Source of the DNA: Streptomyces sp. NBC_00190
GTDB lineage: Bacteria; Actinomycetota; Actinomycetes; Streptomycetales; Streptomycetaceae
Length of the DNA: 64,000 nt
Assembly: GCF_036203305.1 (NCBI RefSeq)
Contig: NZ_CP108131.1
Coordinates: 2,170,001 to 2,234,000, forward strand
Direction: 5' to 3'
The notes under the pieces are model-generated. The model searched no databases, was not told the DNA's origin, and saw only the letters and a list, made by a program, of their open reading frames with translations. Both the position numbers and the translations under genes were made by a program. This document shows, piece by piece, positions 7,572 to 16,358 of this stretch (positions are counted from its first letter, which is position 1; each line of letters starts with the position of its first letter).

Positions 7572-7916
7572 TCAGACGTTGAAGCCGAGCGCGCGGAGCT
7601 GCTCACGGCCGTCGTCCGTGATCTTGTCCGGGCCCCACGGCGGCATCCAGACCCAGTTGATGCGAAGTTCGTTGACGATGCCGTCCGTCGCCGACTTCGC
7701 CTGGTCCTCGATGACGTCCGTCAGCGGGCAGGCCGCCGAGGTCAGCGTCATGTCGAGGGTGGCGATGTTCGCGTCGTCGATGTGGATGCCGTAGATCAGG
7801 CCCAGGTTGACGACGTCGATCCCCAGCTCGGGGTCGACCACGTCGTAGAGGGCCTCGCGGACCTCTTCCTCGGTGGCCGGCTTGATCGACGCCTCGGGCG
7901 TCGCGTTCTCGGTCAT
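7572..7916 (-). CDS. DUF59/MIP18-family metal-sulfur cluster assembly factor (SufT-like)
   Basis: A 114-residue DUF59 protein, the usual length of the single-domain form. The segment EEVREALYDVVDPELGIDVVNLGLIY is the family's N-terminal signature, and TSAACPL carries the conserved cysteine. Proteins of this type help mature Fe-S proteins and often close actinobacterial SUF operons. Its ATG overlaps the sufU stop (ATGA, 7913-7916), and a strong terminator follows, so it is the last gene of the operon. Confidence 0.9.
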   Translation of the reverse strand: MTENATPEASIKPATEEEVREALYDVVDPELGIDVVNLGLIYGIHIDDANIATLDMTLTSAACPLTDVIEDQAKSATDGIVNELRINWVWMPPWGPDKITDDGREQLRALGFNV

Positions 7917-8374
7917 GCCGTCTTCCTCTCCGCGTCGCCCAGTGCCTGGGCGGTCGCGTCCTTCCAGGCCATCCAACTCAGCAGAGCACACTTCACGCGA
8001 GCCGGGTACTTGGAGACGCCGACGAACGCGACCGCGTCCTCCAGCACCTCCTCCATGGCCTCGTCGGGCTCGATCTTGCCCTTCGACTGCATCATCTCCA
8101 GGAACACGCCCTGGATCTTCTGCGCCTCGGCCAGCTCCTTGCCGACGAGCAGCTCGTTCAGCACGGACGCGCTGGCCTGGCTGATGGAGCAGCCCTGGCC
8201 CTCGTACGAGACATCGGTCAGCGTCTCGCCGTCGTACTTCACGCGCAGCGTGATCTCGTCGCCGCACGTCGGGTTGACGTGGTGCACCTCGGCGTCACCG
8301 TCGCGCAGGCCACGCCCGTGCGGGTGCTTGTAGTGGTCCAGGATCAGTTCCTGGTACATCGAATCCAGCTTCAC
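7913..8374 (-). CDS. sufU: SufU Fe-S cluster assembly sulfurtransferase
   Basis: A 153-residue SufU. Cys37, Asp39, Cys62 and Cys129 match the zinc-ligand set of Gram-positive SufU, which accepts persulfide sulfur from SufS by zinc ligand exchange. The sequence HVNPTCGDEITLRV around Cys37 and YEGQGCSISQAS around Cys62 are typical. It follows sufS by 31 bp and overlaps the next gene by 4 bp. No scaffold-type C-terminal NifU domain is present. Confidence 0.96.
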   Translation of the reverse strand: MKLDSMYQELILDHYKHPHGRGLRDGDAEVHHVNPTCGDEITLRVKYDGETLTDVSYEGQGCSISQASASVLNELLVGKELAEAQKIQGVFLEMMQSKGKIEPDEAMEEVLEDAVAFVGVSKYPARVKCALLSWMAWKDATAQALGDAERKTA

Positions 8375-8405
8375 AGCGACCCCAGCGCCTTCGTCTCGTT
8401 CTTCG

Positions 8406-9662
8406 TCATCCGAAGAAGTTCCGTACGTGCTCCAGCCCGTCGATCAGCGCGTCGACATCGGCGGGAGAGGAGTACAGGTAGAAAGACGCTCGCGTCGTCG
8501 CGGGAATTCCGTAGCGCAGGCAGACGGGGCGCGCGCAGTGGTGTCCCACGCGGACCGCGATGCCCTGCTCGTCCAGCACCTGGCCCACGTCGTGCGGGTG
8601 GATGTCGCCGAGCACGAAGGAGATCGCGGCGCCGCGGTCCTCGGCCGTGGTGGGGCCGATGATCCGCAGGTCGGGCACCTCGGCGAGGCGCTTGATCGCG
8701 TACTCGGTGATCGCGTGCTCATGCGCGGCGATCTTGTCCATGCCGATCGCGGACAGGTAGTCCACGGCCGCGCCGAGGCCGACGGCCTGGGCGATCGGGG
8801 GCGTACCCGCCTCGAACTTGTGGGGCGCCGGGGCGTAGGTCGAGGCGTGCATCGACACGGTCTCGATCATCTCGCCGCCGCCGAGGAACGGGGGCAGGTC
8901 CTCCAGCAGCTCCTGGCGGCCCCACAGGACGCCGATGCCGGTCGGGCCGCACATCTTGTGGCCGGTGAAGGCCACGAAGTCGGCACCGAGCTCCTGCACG
9001 TCCAGCGGCATGTGCGGGGCGGCCTGGGAGGCGTCGATCAGCACCAGGGCGCCGACGTCCTGGGCACGCCGGACGATCGCCTCGACCGGGTTGACCGTGC
9101 CCATGATGTTGGAGACCAGCGTGAAGGAGACGATCTTCGTCTTCTCCGTGATGACCTCTTCGATGTTGGACAGGTCGAGCCGGCCGTCGTCGGTCAGGCC
9201 GAACCACTTCAGCTTCGCGCCGGTGCGCTGCGAGAGCAGCTGCCACGGGACGATGTTGGAGTGGTGCTCCATCTCCGTGATGGCGATCTCGGTCTCGCGG
9301 TCGACCCGGTAGGGCTCGTCCGCCCAGCCGAGCATGTTCGCGACCAGGTTGAGCGACTCCGAGGCGTTCTTGGTGAAGATCACCTCGTCGCGGCTCGGCG
9401 CGTTGATGAAGGCGGCGACCTTGTCGCGGGCGCCCTCGTACAGCGCCGTGGCCTCCTCGGCGAGCACGTGCACGCCGCGGTGGACGTTGGCGTTGTGCTG
9501 CTCGTAGTACTCGTTCAGCGCGTCGAGCACCTGGCGCGGCTTCTGCGAAGTCGCCGCGTTGTCCAGGTAAACGATCTTCTTCCCGTCGTGGACCACACGA
9601 TCCAGAAGGGGGAAGTCCTTGCGGATCGCCTCGATGTCGAGGAGGCCAGGCAACTGTGTCAC
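8406..9662 (-). CDS. sufS: SufS cysteine desulfurase
   Basis: A PLP enzyme of 418 residues that removes sulfur from cysteine and passes it to SufU. Lys236 in FTGHKMCGPTGIGVL is the Schiff-base lysine and Cys376 in RVGHHCARPV carries the persulfide. The ITEMEHHSNIVPWQ and DASQAAPHMP motifs are class V aminotransferase hallmarks. The start is GTG 9662, overlapping the sufC stop as GTGA (9659-9662). All active-site residues are intact. Confidence 0.97.
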   Translation of the reverse strand: MTQLPGLLDIEAIRKDFPLLDRVVHDGKKIVYLDNAATSQKPRQVLDALNEYYEQHNANVHRGVHVLAEEATALYEGARDKVAAFINAPSRDEVIFTKNASESLNLVANMLGWADEPYRVDRETEIAITEMEHHSNIVPWQLLSQRTGAKLKWFGLTDDGRLDLSNIEEVITEKTKIVSFTLVSNIMGTVNPVEAIVRRAQDVGALVLIDASQAAPHMPLDVQELGADFVAFTGHKMCGPTGIGVLWGRQELLEDLPPFLGGGEMIETVSMHASTYAPAPHKFEAGTPPIAQAVGLGAAVDYLSAIGMDKIAAHEHAITEYAIKRLAEVPDLRIIGPTTAEDRGAAISFVLGDIHPHDVGQVLDEQGIAVRVGHHCARPVCLRYGIPATTRASFYLYSSPADVDALIDGLEHVRNFFG

Positions 9663-10426
9663 GCGGTCGCGCCACCCTTCGTGCTGTACGACTCGTAGCC
9701 TTCGGCCTCCAGCTTGTCGGCGAGCTCGGCGCCGCCGGACTCGACGATGCGGCCTTCGGAGAAGACGTGGACGAAGTCGGGCTTGATGTAGCGCAGGATG
9801 CGCGTGTAGTGGGTGATCAGCAAGGTGCCGACCTCGCCGGTCTCGCGGACGCGGTTGACGCCCTCGGAGACCTGGCGCAGGGCGTCGACGTCGAGGCCGG
9901 AGTCGGTCTCGTCGAGGATCGCGATCTTCGGCTTCAGGAGCTCCAGCTGCAGGATCTCGTGGCGCTTCTTCTCACCGCCGGAGAAGCCCTCGTTGACGTT
10001 GCGCTCGGCGAAGGCCGGGTCCATCTGGAGCTGCTCCATCGCGGACTTGACCTCCTTCACCCAGGTACGCAGCTTCGGGGCCTCGCCGCGGATGGCGGTG
10101 GCCGAGGTGCGCAGGAAGTTGGAGACCGAGACGCCGGGGACCTCGACCGGGTACTGCATGGCGAGGAAGACGCCGGCGCGGGCGCGCTCGTCGACGGTCA
10201 TCTCCAGGACGTCTTCGCCGTCGAGGGTCACGGTGCCACCGGTGACGGTGTACTTCGGGTGACCGGCGAGCGAGTACGCCAGGGTGGACTTGCCGGAGCC
10301 GTTCGGACCCATGATGGCGTGCGTCTCACCCTGCTTGACGGTGAGGTCGACGCCCTTGAGGATCTCGCGGGCGCCGTTCTCGGCCTCGACGGAGACGTGC
10401 AGGTCGTGGATTTCAAGCGTTGCCAT
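9659..10426 (-). CDS. sufC: SufC ABC-type ATPase of the SufBCD scaffold
   Basis: A soluble ABC ATPase of 255 residues that drives SufB-SufD rearrangement during cluster assembly. Walker A is GPNGSGKSTL, the signature SGGEKKR, and Walker B IAILDETDSGLD with the unusual Asp-Glu-Thr context typical of SufC. The switch histidine is in LLITHYTRIL. It starts 8 nt after the Rieske ferredoxin stop and overlaps sufS by 4 bp. Confidence 0.97.
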   Translation of the reverse strand: MATLEIHDLHVSVEAENGAREILKGVDLTVKQGETHAIMGPNGSGKSTLAYSLAGHPKYTVTGGTVTLDGEDVLEMTVDERARAGVFLAMQYPVEVPGVSVSNFLRTSATAIRGEAPKLRTWVKEVKSAMEQLQMDPAFAERNVNEGFSGGEKKRHEILQLELLKPKIAILDETDSGLDVDALRQVSEGVNRVRETGEVGTLLITHYTRILRYIKPDFVHVFSEGRIVESGGAELADKLEAEGYESYSTKGGATA

Positions 10427-10433
10427 GGATACC

Positions 10434-10751
10434 TCAGGACTCCTGGGTGAGGGAGACGAGCACGTCGTCCCCTTCGATCTTTACGGGGTATACGGGTACG
10501 GGGCGCGTCGCGGGCAGGCCCGAGGGCTTGCCGGTGCGCAGGTCGAAGGAAGACCCGTGCAGCCAGCACTCGATCATGCAGTCCTCGACCTCGCCCTCCG
10601 AGAGCGAGACGTTCGCGTGCGAGCAGATGTCGTTGATCGCGAACACCTCTCCCTCGGCGCGGACGATGGACACCGGCGTGCCGTCGAGCTCCACCCGCTT
10701 GGGGGAGTTCTCCTCCAGCTCGCTCAGCGCACAGGCCTTGACGTAGTTCAT
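10434..10751 (-). CDS. Rieske [2Fe-2S] ferredoxin embedded in the SUF operon
   Basis: A 105-residue soluble Rieske protein of the dioxygenase-ferredoxin type. Ligands are Cys43-x-His45 (CSH) and Cys62-x-x-His65 (CWLH), without the extra disulfide cysteines of respiratory Rieske proteins. It starts at TGATG, overlapping the sufD stop. A Rieske ferredoxin at this spot is a known feature of actinobacterial SUF operons; electron delivery to cluster assembly is plausible but not established. No oxygenase gene is nearby, so a catabolic role is unlikely. Confidence 0.93.
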   Translation of the reverse strand: MNYVKACALSELEENSPKRVELDGTPVSIVRAEGEVFAINDICSHANVSLSEGEVEDCMIECWLHGSSFDLRTGKPSGLPATRPVPVYPVKIEGDDVLVSLTQES

Positions 10752-11929
10752 CAGACGGAGCCCTGGAGCTCGGCCTCGATCTTGGCGAGCAGGCGCTCCT
10801 CGATGTCGTCGACACCGATCTGCTGGACGAGCTCGGCGAAGAAGCCGCGCACGACCAGGCGGCGGGCGTCGTCGGCCGGGATGCCACGGGCCTGCAGGTA
10901 GAAGAGCTGCTCGTCGTCGAAGCGGCCGGTCGCGGAGGCGTGGCCGGCGCCGACGATCTCGCCGGTCTCGATCTCCAGGTTCGGCACCGAGTCGACCCGC
11001 GCGCCGTCCGTGAGGACGAGGTTGCGGTTCATCTCGTAGGTGTCGGTGCCCTCGGCGGTCTTCTGGATGAGCACGTCACCGATCCAGACGGCGTGGGCGT
11101 CCTGGCCCTGGAGCGCGCCCTTGTAGACCACGTTCGACTTGCAGTGCGGGGCGTCGTGCGTGACCAGGAGGCGGTGCTCCTGGTGCTGGCCGGCGTCCGT
11201 GAAGTACAGGCCGAAGAGCTCGGCCTCGCCGCCCGGACCGGCGTAGCTGACCCGCGGGTGCAGGCGTACGACGTCGCCGCCGAAGGTGACCACGATCGAC
11301 TTGAAGGTCGCGTCGCGGCCGACCAGCGCGTTGTGCTGGGAGACGTGGACGGCGGTGTCGTCCCAGTCCTGCACGGACACGACGGTGAGCTTGGCGCCGT
11401 CGCCGATCAGGAAGTCGACATTGGCGGCGCGCACGCCGTCACCGGTGTGGTCGATGACGATGACGGCCTCGGCGAAGGCCTGCACGTCGAAGACGGTGTG
11501 GCCGAAGGTCGTGCCGCCCTCGCCGTGCAGCGTGACGCGCACCGGCTCGGTCAGGACGGCCTCCTTGGGCACGGTGACGACCGTGGCCTTGGCGAAGGAC
11601 GAGAACGCCTGGGCGGCGATCCGGTCCACCGGGGTGCCGGCCTTGCCGATGCGCGCGTCGTCGCGCTCCACCGACTCGACGGTGACGCCCTCGGGCGCGT
11701 CGATCTGGGCCTTCATGGTGCCGTTGGCGACCGCGGTGCCGTCGTGGAGACCACGCAGGCGGGCGAGCGGGGTGAAGCGCCACTCCTCCTCGCGGCCGTG
11801 GGGCACGGGGAAGTCCGCCACGTCGAAGGACGGGGGGGCGCTCATCCGGGTGGCGACGGTCGACTCGGCGGCCACCGCGATCGCGCCGGCGGTGGTCGAA
11901 CCCGCCGGAATGTTCTGAGCCTCAGCCAT
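10751..11929 (-). CDS. sufD: SufD scaffold subunit
   Basis: A 392-residue SufD paralogue of SufB, forming the SufBC2D scaffold. The right-handed beta-helix core covers about residues 110-330, and the C-terminal GAGHASATGRFDDEQLFYLQARGI motif contains the conserved histidine near the SufB-SufD interface. ATG 11929 has GAAGAGAG upstream. About 60 bp separate it from sufB, the largest gap in the operon apart from the promoter; it overlaps the Rieske gene by 1 bp. Confidence 0.95.
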   Translation of the reverse strand: MAEAQNIPAGSTTAGAIAVAAESTVATRMSAPPSFDVADFPVPHGREEEWRFTPLARLRGLHDGTAVANGTMKAQIDAPEGVTVESVERDDARIGKAGTPVDRIAAQAFSSFAKATVVTVPKEAVLTEPVRVTLHGEGGTTFGHTVFDVQAFAEAVIVIDHTGDGVRAANVDFLIGDGAKLTVVSVQDWDDTAVHVSQHNALVGRDATFKSIVVTFGGDVVRLHPRVSYAGPGGEAELFGLYFTDAGQHQEHRLLVTHDAPHCKSNVVYKGALQGQDAHAVWIGDVLIQKTAEGTDTYEMNRNLVLTDGARVDSVPNLEIETGEIVGAGHASATGRFDDEQLFYLQARGIPADDARRLVVRGFFAELVQQIGVDDIEERLLAKIEAELQGSV

Positions 11930-11989
11930 GGCTGTCGTCTTGCTCTCTTCCTACGTCGTTAGCGGAGCTGGTGGTGGGGCGGTCGGGGA

Positions 11990-13405
11990 TTAACCGACCG
12001 AACCCTCCATCTGCAGCTCGATCAGCCGGTTCAGCTCCAGGGCGTACTCCATGGGCAGCTCGCGCGCGATGGGCTCGACGAAGCCGCGCACGATCATGGC
12101 CATCGCCTCGAACTCCGTCAGACCGCGGCTCATCAGGTAGAAGAGCTGGTCGTCGGAGACCTTGGAAACGGTGGCCTCGTGGCCCATGGAGACGTCGTCC
12201 TCACGCACGTCCACGTAGGGGTACGTGTCCGAGCGGGAGATCGTGTCGACCAGGAGCGCGTCGCACAGCACGTTGGACTTGGAGCCGTGGGCGCCCTCGC
12301 CGATCTCGACCAGGCCTCGGTAGGAGGTGCGGCCGCCGCCTCGGGCCACCGACTTCGAGACGATGTTCGAGGAGGTGTTCGGCGCCATGTGGACCATCTT
12401 GGAGCCGGCGTCCTGGTGCTGGCCCTCGCCCGCGAAGGCGATGGACAGGGTCTCGCCCTTGGCGTGCTCGCCCATCAGGTAGACGGCCGGGTACTTCATG
12501 GTGACCTTGGAACCGATGTTGCCGTCGATCCACTCCATGGTCGCGCCCTCGTACGCCACGGCGCGCTTGGTGACCAGGTTGTAGACGTTGTTCGACCAGT
12601 TCTGGATCGTCGTGTAGCGGCAGCGGCCGCCCTTCTTCACGATGATCTCGACCACGGCGCTGTGCAGCGAGTCCGAGGAGTAGATCGGGGCGGTGCAGCC
12701 CTCGACGTAGTGGACGTACGCGTCCTCGTCGACGATGATCAGCGTCCGCTCGAACTGGCCCATGTTCTCCGTGTTGATACGGAAGTAGGCCTGGAGCGGG
12801 ATGTCGACCTTGACGCCCTTGGGCACGTAGATGAACGAGCCGCCCGACCACACGGCGGTGTTCAGGGACGCGAACTTGTTGTCGCCGACCGGGATGACCG
12901 TGCCGAAGTACTCCTGGAAGAGCTCCGGGTGCTCCTTGAGCGCGGTGTCCGTGTCGAGGAAGATCACGCCCTGCTCCTCCAGGTCCTCGCGGATCTGGTG
13001 GTAGACGACCTCGGACTCGTACTGGGCGGCGACACCGGCGACGAGGCGCTGCTTCTCCGCCTCCGGGATGCCGAGCTTGTCGTACGTGTTCTTGATGTCC
13101 TCCGGCAGGTCCTCCCAGGAAGCGGCCTGCTTCTCGGTGGAGCGCACGAAGTACTTGATGTTGTCGAAGTCGATGCCCGTGAGGTCGGAGCCCCAGTTCG
13201 GCATGGGCTTCTTGTCGAACAGCTTGAGACCCTTGAGGCGGAGCTTCAGCATCCACTCCGGCTCGGACTTCTTCGCCGAGATGTCGCGCACGACATCCTC
13301 GGACAGACCCCGCTTGGCAGCGGCGCCGGCCGCGTCGGAGTCGGCCCAGCCGTATTCGTAGGTGCCCAGGCCATCGAGCTCAGGGTGAGCAGTCTCCGTG
13401 GTCAT
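11990..13405 (-). CDS. sufB: SufB scaffold subunit
   Basis: A 471-residue SufB, the main Fe-S scaffold on which clusters form with SufC and SufD. The [20 protein letters not shown] segment and [20 protein letters not shown] carry conserved cysteines of the beta-helix core; the C-terminal [21 protein letters not shown] repeats the SufD-type interface motif. ATG overlaps the sufR stop as ATGA (13402-13405), with AGGAACC close upstream. Full family length, no disruption. Confidence 0.97.
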   Translation of the reverse strand: MTTETAHPELDGLGTYEYGWADSDAAGAAAKRGLSEDVVRDISAKKSEPEWMLKLRLKGLKLFDKKPMPNWGSDLTGIDFDNIKYFVRSTEKQAASWEDLPEDIKNTYDKLGIPEAEKQRLVAGVAAQYESEVVYHQIREDLEEQGVIFLDTDTALKEHPELFQEYFGTVIPVGDNKFASLNTAVWSGGSFIYVPKGVKVDIPLQAYFRINTENMGQFERTLIIVDEDAYVHYVEGCTAPIYSSDSLHSAVVEIIVKKGGRCRYTTIQNWSNNVYNLVTKRAVAYEGATMEWIDGNIGSKVTMKYPAVYLMGEHAKGETLSIAFAGEGQHQDAGSKMVHMAPNTSSNIVSKSVARGGGRTSYRGLVEIGEGAHGSKSNVLCDALLVDTISRSDTYPYVDVREDDVSMGHEATVSKVSDDQLFYLMSRGLTEFEAMAMIVRGFVEPIARELPMEYALELNRLIELQMEGSVG

Positions 13406-14163
13406 GCGGGGTTCCTCCCGGCCGTACTTGCAGATACTGATGTGTCGGTCTGTGTGGTGCTCGCGCTACGCGGAATGAACGTCGTGCACACTCCGTCGCC
13501 GTGGGCGATCGTGGCGAGGCGCTGCACATGGGTCCCGAGCAGGCGGGAGAAGACCTCGGTCTCCGCCTCGCAGAGCTGCGGGAACTGCTCGGCGACGTGT
13601 GCGACCGGGCAGTGGTGCTGGCAGAGCTGTTCACCGCGTTGCGGACCGGGAGCGCTCTTCGCCGTAGCAGCGTACCCGTCGACGGTCAACGCCCTGGCAA
13701 GGGCCTCCGTACGCTCCTCCGCAGCGGCCGCGTCGACGGCTTCCCGGTAGGCCTTCGCCTGCTCTTCCATCCGCGACCGGGCGAAGGCGGCGACGGCCGC
13801 CTCTCCCCGCTCTCCGCCGCCGACGGACTGCGCGATCCAGCGCAGGGCGTCCGCGGCGAGCGTGTCGTAGGACTGGTCGAAGGCATCGCGGCCGCAATCG
13901 GTGAGCGCGAAGACCTTGGCGGGCCGGCCCCGGGTGCGCGCGCCGTACACACGCTGCTCACGGGGTGCGACCACGTCGTCGGCGACGAGCGTGTCGAGGT
14001 GGCGGCGGACGGCGGCCTGGGTGAGGCCGAGGCGCTGGGCGAGGTCGGCGACGGTGGACGGACCGTGGTCCAGGATGGACCGCGCGACCCGGTTGCGGGT
14101 TGACCGCTCCCCGGTCGCGAGCTCCCCCTGGGGGGTCTCGATCTGCCGTTCGCCGTATTTCAC
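13402..14163 (-). CDS. sufR: SufR, Fe-S cluster-dependent repressor of the SUF operon
   Basis: A 253-residue winged-helix regulator. The HTH ([23 protein letters not shown]) lies at about residues 37-60. Cys181, Cys185 and Cys198 in [19 protein letters not shown] are the likely [4Fe-4S] ligands; Cys226 is also present. It is first in the operon. The start is GTG 14163, with no Shine-Dalgarno; the message may be leaderless. A CAAC-N6-GTTG palindrome overlaps the start by one base, consistent with autorepression when clusters are sufficient. Confidence 0.94.
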   Translation of the reverse strand: MKYGERQIETPQGELATGERSTRNRVARSILDHGPSTVADLAQRLGLTQAAVRRHLDTLVADDVVAPREQRVYGARTRGRPAKVFALTDCGRDAFDQSYDTLAADALRWIAQSVGGGERGEAAVAAFARSRMEEQAKAYREAVDAAAAEERTEALARALTVDGYAATAKSAPGPQRGEQLCQHHCPVAHVAEQFPQLCEAETEVFSRLLGTHVQRLATIAHGDGVCTTFIPRSASTTQTDTSVSASTAGRNPA

Positions 14164-14176
14164 AACGCCATTGTTG
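14163..14176. promoter_or_regulatory. SufR operator, CAAC-N6-GTTG
   Basis: CAAC-GCCATT-GTTG, a 14-bp palindrome immediately upstream of and overlapping the sufR GTG. This matches the SufR box that I recall being described for Streptomyces avermitilis. On the reverse strand an AACAAT hexamer lies within it 6 nt before the GTG, so binding would occlude the promoter. Confidence 0.8.
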
Positions 14177-14507
14177 CGTAATTAGTCGAGCGGCGACAAG
14201 CCGTGACGGACGCCACCCCTGGTGGCCTCCATCACTAAGGGTTACCTAATCTGTCGACGCAGAGTTATCCGGAGGGAAACGCTCCGCACTCTCGCCGGGC
14301 CGCCGGTGGACCGCCACACGGCCTCCCACCAGCCATCCTCCACCCATGGGGCGTCCCGGACGGCGGACATCGCATTCCGGAAAAGACCACCTGCCGGCGC
14401 TGGGCCATCCAGGACCGACATGCCGAAATCAGCCGTGATCGCGTCACGAGCTTCGAATCCGAAGGCGACGGAAACAGCCCTCCCCCGGCTCCGTAGACTC
14501 ATCCCCC
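14177..14507. other. Divergent non-coding region between sufR and the ABC exporter
   Basis: No supported gene in these 331 bp. It holds the sufR upstream region, a small dyad GCCACC-CCT-GGTGGC (14212-14226) and, at the right end, TAGACT (14494-14499) 8 nt before the ABC gene ATG. Codon bias is weak in every frame here compared with neighbouring genes. Confidence 0.6.
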
Positions 14508-15434
14508 ATGAGCAACGACCCCGCCGTGGAGATCCGCGGACTGGTGAAGCGGTACGGCCCCAGGGCAGCGGTGGACGGCCTGGACCTCACCGTCCGCAGG
14601 GCCTCCGTCACCGCGGTCCTCGGTCCCAACGGCGCGGGCAAGACGACCACGGTGGAAACCTGCGAGGGCTACCGCCGCCCCGACGCCGGCACCGTCCGCG
14701 TCCTCGGCCTCGACCCGGTCGCCCAGGCCGAGGCGCTGCGCCCCCGGATCGGCGTGATGCTCCAGTCCGGAGGCGTCTACTCCGGGGCCCGCGCGGTCGA
14801 GATGCTGCGCCACATGGCCAAGCTGTACGCCGACCCGCTCGACGTCGGCCCCCTCGTGGAGCGCCTCGGCCTCGGCGGCTGCGGCCGCACCCCCTACCGC
14901 AGGCTCTCCGGCGGCCAGCAGCAGCGCCTGGCCCTCGCCATGGCCGTGGTCGGCCGCCCCGAGCTGGTCTTCCTGGACGAGCCCACCGCAGGCCTGGACC
15001 CGCAGGCCCGTCGCGCGACCTGGGAGCTCGTACGGGAGCTGCGCGCGGACGGGGTCTCCGTCGTGCTCACCACCCACCACATGGACGAGGCCGAGCAGCT
15101 CGCGGACGAGGTCGCCATCGTGGACGCGGGCAAGGTCATCGCCCACGGCAGCCCCGAGCAGCTGTGCCGGGGCGGCGCAGAGAACACGCTGCGCTTCACC
15201 GGCCGGCCCGCCCTGGACCTCGCCTCGCTGCTCAAGGCGCTGCCCGACGGCACCCAGGCCGCCGAGCTCACCCCGGGCGTCTACCGGGTCACCGGCGACG
15301 TCGACCCCCAGCTGCTGGCCACCGTCGCCTCCTGGTGCGCGCAGCACGGCGTCATGCCGGACAGCCTCTCGGTGGAGCGGCACACCCTGGAGGACGTGTT
15401 CTTGGAGCTGACCGGCAAGGAGTTGCGTTCATGA
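14508..15434 (+). CDS. ABC exporter ATP-binding subunit (DrrA-like)
   Basis: A 308-residue ABC ATPase. Walker A is GPNGAGKTTT, Q-loop around MLQSGG, signature LSGGQQQRLALA, Walker B LVFLDEPTAGLDP and switch histidine in VVLTTHHMDEAEQ. A C-terminal extension of about 85 residues ending EDVFLELTGKELRS is usual for ABC-2 exporters of drugs, lipids or antibiotics. No Shine-Dalgarno precedes ATG 14508, and TAGACT sits 8 nt upstream, so the mRNA may be leaderless. Its partner permease is downstream but separated by a 31-codon inserted mini-cistron. The substrate is unknown. Confidence 0.93.
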   Translation: MSNDPAVEIRGLVKRYGPRAAVDGLDLTVRRASVTAVLGPNGAGKTTTVETCEGYRRPDAGTVRVLGLDPVAQAEALRPRIGVMLQSGGVYSGARAVEMLRHMAKLYADPLDVGPLVERLGLGGCGRTPYRRLSGGQQQRLALAMAVVGRPELVFLDEPTAGLDPQARRATWELVRELRADGVSVVLTTHHMDEAEQLADEVAIVDAGKVIAHGSPEQLCRGGAENTLRFTGRPALDLASLLKALPDGTQAAELTPGVYRVTGDVDPQLLATVASWCAQHGVMPDSLSVERHTLEDVFLELTGKELRS

Positions 15435-15526
15435 CGGCGTACGGGACCGGCACCTGCCGGGGGTCCGGGGGTTGCCCCCTGGGAGGACACAGCGTGGAGC
15501 CGACCGGTAAGGAGCTGCGCCGATGA
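15431..15526 (+). CDS. 31-codon mini-cistron made by duplication of the ATPase gene 3' end
   Basis: ATG 15431 overlaps the ATPase stop (ATGA), and its own TGA overlaps the permease ATG (ATGA, 15523-15526). The 31-residue product starts MTAYGTGTCRG and ends VEPTGKELRR, echoing the ATPase C-terminus LTGKELRS. Bases 15403-15434 and 15495-15526 match at 26 of 32 positions. A GC-rich hairpin (CCGGGGG-TTG-CCCCC) lies between. Whether the peptide accumulates is unknown; its likely role is to keep translation coupled. Confidence 0.6.
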   Translation: MTAYGTGTCRGSGGCPLGGHSVEPTGKELRR

Positions 15527-16290
15527 GCGTCGGCACGTTCACCCCCGCCCCGGGGGCGGCCCCCGTCTCCCGCATGATCCTCGCGCAGACGGCGCTGGAG
15601 ACCCGGATGCTGCTGCGCAACGGGGAGCAGCTGCTGCTGACCGTGATCATCCCGGCGCTGCTGCTGACCCTCTTCTCGGCCGTCGACATCGTCGATACGG
15701 GTTCCGGGAACTCCGTGGACTTCCTCGCCCCCGGCATCCTGGCCCTCGCCGTGATGTCCACCGCCTTCACCGGCCAGGCCATCGCCACCGGATTCGACCG
15801 CCGCTACGGGGTCCTCAAGCGCCTCGGGGCCTCCCCGCTGCCGCGCTGGGCCCTGATGGCCTCCAAGACCCTGTCCGTACTGGTCACCGAGGTGCTCCAG
15901 ATCGCCCTGCTCACGGCGATCGCCTTCGCCCTGGGCTGGTCCCCGCACGGGAACCCGCTGTCGGTGGCCGCGCTCGTCCTGCTGGGCACCGCCGCGTTCT
16001 CCGGGCTGGGCCTGCTGATGGCGGGCACCCTCAAGGCCGAGATGACCCTGGCCGCCGCCAATCTGGTGTTCCTGCTGCTGCTGGTCGGCGGCGGGGTGAT
16101 CGTGCCGATGGAGAAGTTCCCGGGCGCCGTCCAGTCCGTACTCGGGCTGCTGCCCATCTCGGCCCTGTCCGACGGGCTGCGCGAGGTGCTCCAGCACGGG
16201 GCGGCCCTGCCGTGGGGCGACGCGGCCGTACTGGCGGTCTGGGCCGTACTCGGTCTGGGCGCCGCTGCGCGCCTCTTCCGCTGGGAATGA
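15523..16290 (+). CDS. ABC-2 type exporter permease
   Basis: A 255-residue ABC-2 membrane protein with about six transmembrane segments (for example LLLTVIIPALLLTLFS and LVFLLLLVGGGVIVPM). The FLAPGILALAVMSTAFTGQAIATGFDRRYGVLKRLG section is typical of DrrB-like permeases, in which a cytoplasmic loop couples to the ATPase. AAGGAG lies in the duplicated block just upstream of ATG 15523. It ends at a hairpin terminator, so the operon is ATPase, mini-cistron, permease. Confidence 0.92.
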   Translation: MSVGTFTPAPGAAPVSRMILAQTALETRMLLRNGEQLLLTVIIPALLLTLFSAVDIVDTGSGNSVDFLAPGILALAVMSTAFTGQAIATGFDRRYGVLKRLGASPLPRWALMASKTLSVLVTEVLQIALLTAIAFALGWSPHGNPLSVAALVLLGTAAFSGLGLLMAGTLKAEMTLAAANLVFLLLLVGGGVIVPMEKFPGAVQSVLGLLPISALSDGLREVLQHGAALPWGDAAVLAVWAVLGLGAAARLFRWE

Positions 16291-16299
16291 AACCCTTCC

Positions 16300-16323
16300 C
16301 CTCGCGGCGGCGTTGCCGCGAGG
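16300..16323 (+). terminator. Hairpin terminator after the ABC permease
   Basis: Nine-base-pair stem CCTCGCGGC / GCCGCGAGG with a 6-nt loop, 9 bp after the permease stop. Confidence 0.75.
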
Positions 16324-16358
16324 ATGGGCGCCTCCACACATGAAGCCGGGGGGCGGAC

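Noticed and set aside
14236..14250. Iron-box-like sequence (GGTTACCTAA) between sufR and the ABC exporter
   Set aside because: Only one half-site is credible; the left half does not match the DtxR/IdeR palindrome.
15469..15486. GC-rich hairpin inside the mini-cistron as a transcription terminator
   Set aside because: It lies between coupled exporter genes that must be co-expressed and is translated through, which would prevent folding.
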